NCBI GenBank assembly: GCA_014155875.1
Contig: JACEFZ010028321.1
Location: forward strand, 186,001-250,000
Origin: Cepaea nemoralis
Taxonomy: Eukaryota; Mollusca; Gastropoda; Stylommatophora; Helicidae
Length of the DNA stretch: 64,000 nt
Direction: 5' to 3'
The notes under the pieces are model-generated. The model was not told where the DNA came from, made no database searches, and saw only the letters and a program-made list of their open reading frames with translations. This document shows, in pieces, positions 44,043-54,346 of this stretch. Position numbers and translations under genes: made by a program. Position 1 is the first letter of the stretch. Every line of letters begins with the position of its first letter.

Positions 44043-44970
44043 CTTTGGAGGTGATGTATTTCAAAGCTACTGCCTCAACCCACCTTGAACATAGGTCGAC
44101 CATCGTTAATATGAAGCGATTTCCTTTGCTGGACACCTGATTCAGGGGTCCAACAATATCTACCGCCACACTTTCAAATGGCCTAGAAGCCAGTGTAGAA
44201 GGTTGTACTTCAGCTGTAGGATGTTTACCCTTACGTACTAATTGTTGACAGACATTACAAGAACGACAAAATAATTTTATATCATTGCAAAAACCTGGCC
44301 AATAAAAATGAGCCTGAATTCTGGCCCTGGTTTTGTCGTATGCAAGGTGACCAGCAAACGGTGACTCATGTGCAATCTTTAGCACAGTTAGGCGGTGTTG
44401 TACAGGTAACACCGTTTGCTGAATCTCATGGTTACCAGTTGTATAATACCTAGTAAGAATGCCATTATTAAGTCTAAAGAACCATGATGCGTTTTTGGTC
44501 ACTTTGGCTCTTTCTTTCAATAATTTTAAATATGGAGACACACTAGGATCAGCTTTCTGCTGTTCTATAAATTTTTGTCTGGTGGTATCATCTGTGCTAG
44601 TTGGGGAAAGCAACAGTAGTCTCTCATTTTGTAGTGTGTCTTGATGTTTTATAGCGTCTGCTCTGGTTGTTGCATTAGCTACATTTAATTTTTCCCATGC
44701 AGCTATTTCATCGCTAGTACATTGTTTCAATTGGGGTAAGCAACCCAAAATTAAATCAGTACAAGGGTTGTCAAGTATTGCACAAGTAAAGGTACCAGAA
44801 AGGAAAGGAGTGTTAATACGGGCTTTGGCCAAAGGGTAAATTTCAATGTTACCCGAAAAGGTTCGGCATTTGACAGAGTCAGCCTGTATAATCACCTGGA
44901 CTCACCAGTTCCTTTCTAAGACCAATAAGGGTGCTGCCGCTGTCCAGCAAACATTAGGCATGGTCTATCA
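43918..44970 (-). pseudogene. Pol, first frame: protease, linker, integrase zinc domain and first catalytic Asp
   Basis: The protease active site LLDSGSTLIG reads at about 44950-44920 in one frame. A frameshift near 44885 moves to the frame of 44895-43918, which continues the protease (AILDNPCTDLILG). A linker with LNNGILTRYY follows, then the integrase HHCC domain (FAGHLAYDKT, HFYWPGF, CRSCNVCQQ) and the core start (VAVDIVGPLNQ, DLCSRWVEAV). The frame runs into nonsense near 44020. These lesions, or assembly errors at them, break the polyprotein at two places. Confidence 0.88.
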
Positions 44971-45105
44971 TTGACCATTGCATTGTGGAACACCAAATTG
45001 CCTCTGGAGGCTAAGGCTGCATTTACACTCTCAGTTGAGAATGGTACTGTATGTCCACATTCTAATTTTCCGTCTGCATGAAATTGGTGACATCGTTCAC
45101 AACTG

Positions 45106-46542
45106 TCAAAAGCTCAATATATCGTTTACACAACACACATCTTCAGATTGGTTAACAGGTAATTCATTTTCAACATCACACTCAGTGTCACTACCACTAT
45201 CAGAAGATGTATCAATCAAAATAGCATTGTTGGCTTTCATACGTTGGCGGCCCAGGCACTTATTTGAATAATGGCCGTAGCTGGAACAAAAGAAGCATTT
45301 GATTGCACGCCTGTATGCAGATCTTTTGTTTTGTTGCTTCTTAATAACATTTTCAAGATGTGCCGGATAGTTTGGCGATTTATCACACATAGAATAAGTG
45401 TCATGCAAAAGTTGACAGTAGATACATTTTGACACTTTCCTATCTTTCTTGTCGACTCTATGAAATGGTTTTCTATTACTTTGATAGTTTTTAGGTTGGT
45501 CCTTTACAAAAGAAACTACTTCAGAGTCATTTGAAGTCTTAAAAATATCTCTATTTGAAGAAAAATATGCAGAGCCTTTCTTTTCGAATTGTTCTATGTT
45601 CTCAATGTCTGACTGCTGCAGGAATTTAGCAAACGGAGATGGTATAGTGGATATGACTTTATCCATGGCTATTAAATTTTTAAGTCTGTCAAAGTCTTTT
45701 CCTATGTTAGCTGCTTTAAGCCACCTATCTAGTACACTTTGAACATTTGAGACGTAATCAATGAAAGTCTCACTAGGTTTTGGTTTTAAATTTGAGAACT
45801 GAACCTGATACCCAGGGGCATCAAGTAAAAAGTGTTGCATTATCCTATCATGGATGTACTGATAGTTAGATCTAAGATCAGTTGGTATAGATTCTATCAC
45901 TTTAAGGGGCTCACCACTCAGGTTCTTCATATAAATCATAGCCCACATCTCTATTGGAACTTGGTGGTATTTAAACTGATACTCGACATTTTCTGTCCAG
46001 GCTGATATGGAATCTTCTTTACAATATGGTTTGATAATATTTTTGTATTTGTTGAACTTATTTTCTTCTTGTTGACTTTTTAGTTTAGTAGCAGAGATCT
46101 CTACGTGTGAGTCTACATCCATACCTTTCATCTTTAACTGTGTCTCTGATTCTACTTGTATTTGTTTTTCCTTAACTCTTGCCATTTCATCTATCTCTTT
46201 TTGCTTTAGTTCTCTCTCCTGATCTAATTGCTTTTGCTTTAATTCTTTCTCTTGATCTAATTGCTTTTGTTTTAATTCTAATTCCTTCTGTTTAATTTCC
46301 TTATCCTGTTCTGACTGTTTTAGCTTAATCTCCTTATCATGTTCTAACTGTTGTTGTTTAATTTGTAGCTCTTTTTGTTTTGTTATCTCAGCTAGTTCTA
46401 TCTGGTGTTGTCGTTCTTGTGCACGTTCATCTCTCTCAGCATCTTCTGCTTCCTTAAATTTCTGCTCAGCATATTGTTCTAAGTCCTTTCCTGTGTATTG
46501 TAAATCTTTGCCTGCTTTTATGAAGTCAGCTAACGTAGCCAT
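45106..46542 (-). CDS. Gag of the Gmr1-like element (coiled coil, SCAN-like capsid, two zinc knuckles)
   Basis: 478 aa from MATLADFIKAG. Residues about 30-150 are a K/E/Q-rich coiled coil with QKELELKQKQLDQEKE-type repeats. Residues about 165-340 form the capsid; the part from KPKPSETFIDYV to FEKKGSAYF is SCAN-like. Residues about 370-435 carry CIYCQLLHDTYSMC (CCHC with changed spacing) and CFFCSSYGHYSNKC (canonical CX2CX4HX4C). Gag packages RNA and forms the particle. Frame intact; it ends before the protease, so Pol would need frameshifting or re-initiation. Confidence 0.92.
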   Translation of the reverse strand: MATLADFIKAGKDLQYTGKDLEQYAEQKFKEAEDAERDERAQERQHQIELAEITKQKELQIKQQQLEHDKEIKLKQSEQDKEIKQKELELKQKQLDQEKELKQKQLDQERELKQKEIDEMARVKEKQIQVESETQLKMKGMDVDSHVEISATKLKSQQEENKFNKYKNIIKPYCKEDSISAWTENVEYQFKYHQVPIEMWAMIYMKNLSGEPLKVIESIPTDLRSNYQYIHDRIMQHFLLDAPGYQVQFSNLKPKPSETFIDYVSNVQSVLDRWLKAANIGKDFDRLKNLIAMDKVISTIPSPFAKFLQQSDIENIEQFEKKGSAYFSSNRDIFKTSNDSEVVSFVKDQPKNYQSNRKPFHRVDKKDRKVSKCIYCQLLHDTYSMCDKSPNYPAHLENVIKKQQNKRSAYRRAIKCFFCSSYGHYSNKCLGRQRMKANNAILIDTSSDSGSDTECDVENELPVNQSEDVCCVNDILSF

Positions 46543-47701
46543 GTTATTGGGAGCTTAGATAGCTTTGAAAGGCACTCAAATAACTACTTACTTATTTATC
46601 TTAGATACGGCTTATTTATTTTAATCTCTGAGCACTATCAATTGTACTCTTTGTTTATAACCTGGAAAATTTTATCCTGAAAAAACAGAGCACAAACATA
46701 TGCTAATGCATCACACGCTGAAAAAGAGATGCACTATTAATCACATTGCATGCCAAATATATTGAGTATACTCAACTTAATGTTCCCGAGAATCAGGAAC
46801 ACCAATCCGGTAACACAGGTCACCTCGTTTGGCACTTCGGCATACACACGAGTTTTCTAATCAGCTGTTGTTCACCCTGGTTCACAGAGCAGCAACAATT
46901 AACAAATAGTAAACGACATATAATATTCTCGACAATTTGGTACAATCACAATGACATGCCCACGGACAAACAGAATATAGTTTAATTAATATTAAATTGT
47001 CAATGTCCTGTCTTCGTTCTACCGTTTTATGCCTTTCGTTACTAACCTAGTTTAATCTATGGAAGTGTTGTGCAGACCAAGTCTAATTTGCATGGCCAAA
47101 AGTAGTGCCATCGTGACGGTAAACAAATAGAAAAAGTACGAAAAAAAATTCAATAACTGCTTTCAAATAAATAAAAATATAATAATAATGTTTAAATAAC
47201 TAAATATATTCAATTACTAACTTAAATAAACAAATAATAGTTAATATAAAGCACAGATTCAGGCGGGCAGCAGCTTGACGATTTGTAAACAATCAGATGC
47301 TGAATGCGAATGGCGTAGAACAACTGCTTGTCAATCGTACTACGTCAGAGGCGCAGCGCTATTTTTAGCTTGCAAAAATCGATAATGTTGCTGGCCTGTG
47401 TATCGCTCCGCCATGAATCATTATTTGATAGTTATTCATAAACAAATCAATAATTACATAAATAAATGAAAGAAAATAATAATATCAATACTTACAACTT
47501 TGAAGAACACATGATTAAGTACATAATATTTTAATAAACACAAATAAGCATTATTTTGTCACGATAGGCACAGTTTAGCTCGCAACTCGTTCTAGTCTGC
47601 ACACGTCATCAGTCACTGACACAAATTAAACCTGTAATTCACTATTCGTAACCTTAGTCTAGAGCCGTGGGTAAGTGTAATAGCTTGAACATTTGTCCAA
47701 G
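46543..47701 (-). other. 5' leader of the Gmr1-like element
   Basis: About 1.2 kb between the primer-binding site and the Gag start. AT-rich, with no ORF above 80 codons. Contains several short upstream ATGs on the minus strand. Confidence 0.7.
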
Positions 47702-47718
47702 CCACACTTCTGACACCA
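47702..47718 (-). promoter_or_regulatory. Primer-binding site candidate
   Basis: The minus strand reads TGGTGTCAGAAGTGTGG, 14 nt inside the 5' LTR. It starts with TGG, complementary to a tRNA CCA end, and resembles primer sites read as complementary to a leucine tRNA in other Ty3/gypsy elements. The tRNA assignment is from memory of the family and is tentative. Confidence 0.6.
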
Positions 47719-47732
47719 CATTAATCCTCGCC

Positions 47733-48343
47733 TGTCAACAACCAATGTTTCAGGCATCATCGGATTACTTCTCCCACACCACACAAGAAACTTGCAAGTC
47801 GTGTGAGAGGAAATGAATGATACATTTTATTGCCGTTGGCTCTTTACAATTACAAAACAGTCGCTATCAAATCACACACAAAGCCACAGAATTGCCTATC
47901 ACTAGTTTCCTAACCCTATTGCTAATCTCTATCTATTTGGCTACACAAAACTCCTATCAACACTAAACGATCTGCTCGCTACGAAGTCAGTCCCCAGTCT
48001 GACTTTCCTACTCGCGTGGCTACACAGCACGCGGAAGGACCTTGATGCGTCCTTCGGCTTTTTGCGTGCCGTTACACTTCAGCACGCTTATATTAGCTGT
48101 CTCCTATTGAGTGGCAATCGTGGCTATCACATAGGCGTGATTCTGTCGTGACCAGAGTGCTAACTATCTGGTCGACGCCTCCGTGTCTCATGAGAGAACT
48201 AGTTAATAGTCCCCCATTCTATCACCTACCCTGCCCTTATATCGGGCACTGTATTACCTCTAATCTACTTGAGGTTGACCACTCTTCCCGGTGGTCTTCT
48301 ATCTTGAGGCAGACCTCCGGCCTCTATGTTTCAGTCTTTGACA
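47733..48343 (-). repeat. 5' LTR of the Gmr1-like element
   Basis: The promoter-bearing LTR for the minus-strand element. Same TGTCAA...TTGACA ends as its partner. Carries the flank CAGTT at 48344. Confidence 0.97.
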
Positions 48344-48345
48344 CA

Positions 48346-48545
48346 GTTGGAAATCGAATAAAGAGTAGCCTAACGGCGCTGTCCGGGCAAAATTTCGAGT
48401 TAAAAATCTACCCAAAGTATTTCAGGAACCTCGCCGTGCTACGGAGTTCGTGCACTGAGCTGAGTTTCTCTAAACTCAGGTTTGAGTTAGGAGAAGAACG
48501 GAGCACTTATGGGTTACACCCGTGTGCATCTTTCCCATTGTAGCG
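48346..48545 (+). mobile_element. tRNA-derived SINE (family D), right part
   Basis: GTTGGAAATCGAATAAAGAG continues the SINE interrupted at 38830. It then reads CTAACGGCGCTGTCCGGGCA and onward; the exact 3' end is not clear. Confidence 0.65.
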
Positions 48546-49540
48546 GCATGCTGTTTATTCTCCTGTGACCACTGGCACGGAACTTGTGTATTTCTTACAA
48601 GATAGTTAACACCTTACATCTAACTAAAAGGCCAGAAAAGAATATGAAGAATACCAAGTCTGGCAGGAAAAAACTAACAAGTTTTATTAATTGCTTGATG
48701 AATGCAGTGTTAGTGTGTGATGTATCTGCCATCTGTAAAACTCTTATAAAACAATTCATGTATATTTTAGTAGCTAAAACCACTCATCCTATACCACAAG
48801 ACATCCTTGATAAATATTCATCTCAAGAGTCCCAGTCCCTTCATGTTAAGTCTCATATTATTATCCCTTTGTGATCCTGTTATTTTAGGCTATACTAGGC
48901 TCAAAAGTTTGTCCTCATTTCCTCTTCTTTCAATGTGCATAACACTAGTTTGGCTATTTCCATAATAGCTGACACTAAAATTAAACGTGAGTAAATCTCA
49001 TGCACATCAAGAATATTATTACATAGAATCAAACATGTCAGTAGATACACAGCTAAAATACACTGCATTATCAGTTCAATAGTTAAAATATTTTTAGCAA
49101 CACAACAGAATGACTATGGTCTGCTAGAACAAGTAAGGATTTTAATCTGGCTTATAAATTATATTTTTTTGTCTACAGCATAGCGTAACATTTAAAGTTG
49201 CCTCATGAGTGTTCATCCTATCTGCTATGACAGATGTCAACTCGAGGTTTATGATTCACTTCTGTGTGTCATCTGCTACCATTAGTATTCTGAAACAGTT
49301 GCTTTCTTCTGACCATATTTAATTTCTCCATTATGACTCTTGCCTATTTTCTCAGAGGAACGGGTGGTTGAGAATTAGAATAGAAGTCTCAAAATCAGAA
49401 GACTTGGAATCTAATCTCTGGTGAGGAAAAGGGTGTTTATCTACTGAGGTTAAGGCAATGCTAACCTTAAAAAATTTAATTCCATAATACTTAATTTCTA
49501 TGTTCTTTTATGGGATAGGGTTTGATATTAAAGACTGCTG
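48546..49540 (+). other. SDR intron, no supported gene
   Basis: A decayed tRNA-like SINE may lie at 49350-49450 (GGGTGGTTGAGAATTAGAA head, GGAATCTAATCTC). Otherwise unremarkable AT-rich sequence. Confidence 0.45.
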
Positions 49541-52173
49541 ATCGATAAAATATTGTCAAATTGACTTTGCACTTAATGATTGCTATGGAAACCAAGATAA
49601 ACAGCGGCCATCTTGAATTTCTTAATGTACCTCTAAAACATTTATTTTTTAATGTACAGGCTAAATTCTTTGTTTTATGTGTAAATAAATAGACCCTTTA
49701 CAAGTTTAGTAGAAAATTTTAATGATATCTCTTTGCAGTTTTTTTTTTCAAAATGTGAAAATGGTGACATTTTTCATGACATTTTTTTTTTTTAGTGTAG
49801 CACAAAAACTAAAATGTAATTTTCAAGATTAATCTACTCACAATGTAAGTGATATAATAAAGAATATCTCTGCAAAGTTTGAGTGAAATCTAACGAATAG
49901 TTTTTAAAACAATTGTACTTATGTATAAAAAACTGGCGAAATGAGAAAACGGGGAAAAACTAATAATTTTTATGTTTTTTATTACTAATGCACTCTTTTA
50001 CAGAGAAAAAAAGTGTAAAACTGTACCTTGAGTGTTAAAATTGTCCTGCTGAATATGCAGGACCTCCCTCCAGAGCATGCAGCTCACCTTGTCTCTTTAA
50101 TTTGGCCGCTCGTACAGTGTCGCGTCTTTTAGTTTGTTTGTCCTTCTTGTACTTAAGACTATTTCTTACTTGCTTCTGCATCCTAAATGTTCCTAGTCTC
50201 TGCATATGCAGGCCTGTAGAAAGTCCATAAAACTGGGTAGTGTCTTGGGCAGCAGCAGCTCCAAAGTTGAACTCTCTTGCTGCAGTTACAACTGCAAACT
50301 GAACGCGCTTGCGTGAGGCAAAGTTGTCTTTAGTGCATCGAGCCCATATCAAGCTGTGTAAACACTCATTTGAATTCTGAGTTTGTCCTGACACACATCT
50401 ACTAAGTAGTTTAGTTTAGTTTGCGCAGTGCTGTTCCAAGGCGTTTACTGACATGGTTGATACACTCCTCTTTGTCTATCTGAATGTCATCCCCATATTG
50501 TTTGATCTTGGTAAGTTCCGCAAATGTTTTGGTGTCACCATCAGAAAGTATTGACGTGTAGCGAAGTTTATGACGGGCCACAGACCGTCGCCGCAGCATC
50601 CTTGCAGCCTTCACCTCCATCATTCCAGCAGATCCTGTGAAATTGTTGTCACAGTTTAGAAGATGTTCTGCCTTCCATGCTGCAAATTCATCTGGTTTGT
50701 CCCTGGAAAGTCTTACCAGTGGTTTCACACACCTGGCAATATGTGGACATAACATGGGCATCTATGCAAAGTCCCGTAAGAACATCCACTGCACAGCCAA
50801 CTCCAATGTGGGATGTGTGGCCTCTAGTCAGCCAAGTGCCATCAAAGCTGACACTAATATCTAGCACATCATTGTCATGTAGAGTTATGCCTGACTGTTG
50901 TGCATGAGCCTGTCGAACATACTTTACGGTTTGAGAAAAAACAGTGTCCTCCAGATATTCTATCTTTGAATATAGTTTATTCGCTTTGCTGTGAAATGTT
51001 TTGTGATGAATACCTTGCAGGTTTATATTTTCACAAAAATTATTAAATGTTGTTGCACCCATCCCACAAACTAATGCTGAATATACTGACTGGCTGTTGA
51101 CAGGAAAAGATCTATCCCCAACATTACTTTTTTCAGATAGGTATCTTCCACACACTACTTCTTCACAACAAGAGCAGTAAACCTCTGCATACACAGCTAA
51201 TCCCTTGGCTTTCTTGCTGTCAGTTTTCAAAATAAGACTATCATTTTTACAAACTGGACAACATAACAATTTGATTATTGCCTCAATTTCTGAACAATCA
51301 ACAATTGCTCTGTGTTCCCGTTTTTGATATCCATTGTCCTCACCAGAATCATACTTGCTGCTAGTGGATATTGTGTATTTATACGTATCTCTTTTAAATT
51401 GGCTTCGGGTAATAAAAGAATCACTTCCACAACTTTGAGAAGAACACGATAGCACTGATTCATTCAGATTCACTGTCAAAACACTTGGATTTGGAAGTGG
51501 CATGTGCACTTTAGCTGGGTCGCTTTCAGTAGTTTCAGAATTGTCTGTATCATTTACGACGTTCTGATAGGTTTTCGCTGCTTACGAGCATTTGCGAGGT
51601 GTAGTCTGAGAGATTACTTACGTTGAGTGGATGACTGCATGTTAAATTTCTTAGAACGAGGCATATTTCAATGCGTGTCAGTCTGTCGTCAACAATGAAC
51701 TTTCAGCACGTCGCCAGGTGTAAACAACACAAAGCCGCCATTTTGGAAACCCATGGAAACCCACGTGATCAATTTCAGCCATCGGCGAACGCGGATTGCT
51801 TACGATGTTCCATATATGGAAGTTTCCGGAAGATGATAGACACGAATAAACCCGATGTACACAGAAGAGCTTCCGATTAGACGAACTCGTAGTTTTACGA
51901 ACAGTTACGGAAGTTCACGACCTTTCCAGGGATACCTTACACGCGCGTGTCGTGTTTTCCTGAGATATCGTTGCTAGGATTTGAAAACCGTCAATTTCGC
52001 AACAATTTTCAATAATTATACAATTTGACACAGAGGGTGGGTTCAGTAAATTATGAATATTGCATAAAAATAACAGTTTTTAAACAAAAACAAGTACGGA
52101 ATCTGATATAAGACATGATAAGGTGTCTAAAAATGAAATATTCCAAAAATAGCCAAGTTGACAAAAAATCGAT
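49541..52173 (-). mobile_element. Mutator-like (MULE) transposon remnant, ends tentative
   Basis: Contains the transposase at 50035-51509. Imperfect inverted ends are suggested by ATCGATAAAATATTGTCAAA at 49541 and, reversed at 52173, ATCGATTTTTTGTCAACTTG. No target duplication could be fixed, so the limits are provisional. Confidence 0.55.
50035..51509 (-). pseudogene. Mutator-like transposase, frameshifted and internally deleted
   Basis: Resembles the metazoan Mutator-like transposase domain family. Frame 51509-50688 has two CxxC pairs (CCPVCKND; YCSCCEE) and SVSFDGTWLTRGHTS, bearing the first catalytic Asp. After a frameshift near 50715 the next frame has FTGSAGMMEVKAA and YTSILSDGDTKTF, bearing the second, and ECINHVSKRLGTALRKL. 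The frame ends at 50411, and the last frame (50394-50035) resumes with QTQNSNECLHSLIWARC, bearing the third position. The usual stretch between these two is missing. Cut-and-paste transposase, no longer functional. Confidence 0.8.
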
Positions 52174-52469
52174 GTTTTTACTGCCGCACATCGCCTTAAG
52201 AACAAATCTGAGTATACTGAGTGGTATTGACCTAGCTGTCTTTAAATATTCAGCCTTTGGAGAACCTGCTGTCACCACCAGCAGTGGTACAAATGCCATG
52301 ATTATTGTTTTTAAAAAGAGGTCTGATTTGTTAAGTTAAAATCTGAATCTAATTGTTTCCTTCACAACCTTGTATAGCATAGTTGGATATTAGTTTCTGA
52401 CTTTGCTATTAAAACTGTGTCATGAACACATCTCTGGATGTTTATATTTTATTCTCAAACTTCATTCAT

Positions 52470-53770
52470 TCATTCAGTAGCATGTCCTTTGCAGAACCTC
52501 GCTCCCATAACAACCTTCCGGAAAACCTCTCGATCATAAGCAAGATGTCCCGCGTCTGATACACCCATCTGGAGATCATCCGCCACATCCTGCACCCATC
52601 TTCTCTTTGGCCTTCCTCTTCCTCTCTTCCCAGGCATATACCCCTCCATTATTGTTCTCTCCAGACTTTCGTGACGTTTCAAGTGACCAAAATATTTCAA
52701 TGTTCTTTGTTTTATCGTCTTTAATAGCCAACATTCTTCAATATTCAACTCTTGAAGTATGGATGCATTTGTTCTTTTCTTTACCCAAGATATTCTTAGA
52801 ACTCGTCTATAACATTTATATTCAAAGGCGTTTATGCGCTGTTCAGCTTGTTTAGTAAGTGTCCATGTCTCACAGGCGTATGTTGCAATGGGAAAGATGC
52901 ATGCTCTTAAAAATCTAATTTTTGTAGTTCTATCTGTCCCACTCCATAATTTATTCAGCTGTTTTAGTCTTTGAAGAGCAATTGATAGTCGCCGTTTAAT
53001 TTCTTTCATTGTGTCACCGTTGTTGGTAATCAATGAACCAAGATATTCAAAATTTTCCACTACCGCCAATTTTTCCCCATTAATGTATATTTCTTTCTCC
53101 ATAGTAGTTTTATCTGTATGCATTATCTTTGTTTTTGCTATGTTAAGATATAAGTTGTGATTTTCACTATTCAATTGGGTTGAAGCTATTAGGTTTTCTA
53201 TGCCATTCTGTGTTGTGGATAGTAATACTGTATCATCAGCATATCAAATCTCCGGTATGTCATGACTGCCGATATTTAGGGCATCATATAGCTCCCTGTT
53301 TATATCATCTCTTACATTTCTCATTATATTTTCGGCGTACAGGTTAAACAAATAGGGTGACAGCACACAGCCCTGACGGACTCCTTGCTTGATGTCAAAC
53401 CAATCTGATGCCTCGCCATCTATTCTAACTGCTGCTTGTTGGTCTAGATAGAGCATTTTTATGAGTTGTACTACATGTGATGGAAAGCCCATATTCCTCA
53501 TGATTTCCCAAAGTTTCTGATGTTGTACACAGTCAAATGCTTTTGAATAATCCACAAAACATGAGAATAGGTTTACATTAAATTCTCTGCACTTCTCTAT
53601 TATTAAACGCATGTTGAATATGTGATCTCTTGTTCCTCATCCTTGTCTAAATCCAGCTTGAACTACGTTAATCTCTTCTTCCATTTTCTTATGAAGTCTT
53701 CCCATTATGACTTTTAGTAGAATTCTCGAACTTACTTCCACAAAATGCTCTGTGTTTTCTGAGCATTGTC
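52470..53770 (-). pseudogene. RTE-like non-LTR element, 5'-truncated, with in-frame stops
   Basis: Minus strand: ...ILLKVIMGRLHKKM, CFVDYSKAFDCVQ, GVRQGCVLSPYLFNLY and catalytic YADDTVLL. C-terminal part: FEYLGSLITNNGD, ACETWTLTKQAE, KYFGHLKRHESLE, GKRGRGRPKRRWV, ending FCKGHATE. The two frames 53612-53244 and 53174-52470 are the same frame, separated by a TGA directly before YADD; another TGA lies near 53638. Both could be CGA-to-TGA changes. The 3' end is an (ATTC)n-type tail at 52460-52480. Confidence 0.85.
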
Positions 53771-54346
53771 TCTCTAAATATTGACAAAATAAAATATACT
53801 TATCTAATTCTTGCTTTGAGTGTCCTGTTCTGATGGAAGATTCTTGCTACAATAGACTATTAACATTTTTTATGCACCAATATAGATTTATGACTAATTA
53901 TCAGTTGAAAGATGTAGCACTAAAGAGTTAGGTAAGTGTATCTAAATGAAAAGATCCCCTTTATCCTTGCTATTGTGGAATATAGTGAGTATAGTAAATA
54001 AACACTCCTTTTACATGCCTAAGGCTCATTGGGCTAGACCAGGGGTCACGAAACGTTTTTCAAAGTGGGCTGGATAACTGACAAAATGACGAGCGTGGGC
54101 CGCAAAATCATTCTGTACAATACATGCAAGCCAGAACGAAAGCTCTGGGAAAAAAGACGAACATCTAAGTTTAGCATTCTATGTTAATCATGGTTGAGTG
54201 GCGTGCAATGCACACAAAAAACAAAGACAACCAACATATTTATTTACTTAAAAAAGTTATCAAAGAAGGCGGCATTAGCAAAAAGATAGTTACATCAGAC
54301 CTAGTGTGCACACATCCAAATCTCACAAACTAAGCAGCAAAATAGG

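Larger units (their letters stand above)
38831..48343 (-). mobile_element. Complete Gmr1-like Ty3/gypsy LTR retrotransposon (9513 bp) with integrase before RT
   Basis: Two 611-bp LTRs (38831-39441, 47733-48343) differ by about four substitutions and two 1-bp indels. The TSD is GAGTT/CAGTT (one mismatch), confirmed by the SINE reading across the empty site. On the minus strand: leader with PBS, Gag, protease, integrase, RT, RNase H, 2.2-kb non-coding 3' region, polypurine tract, LTR. The order protease-integrase-RT-RNase H is unlike standard Ty3/gypsy and is that of Gmr1-like elements. Frameshifts in protease and integrase make this copy defective despite its youth. It sits in intron sequence of the SDR gene, antisense to it. 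Confidence 0.95.
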
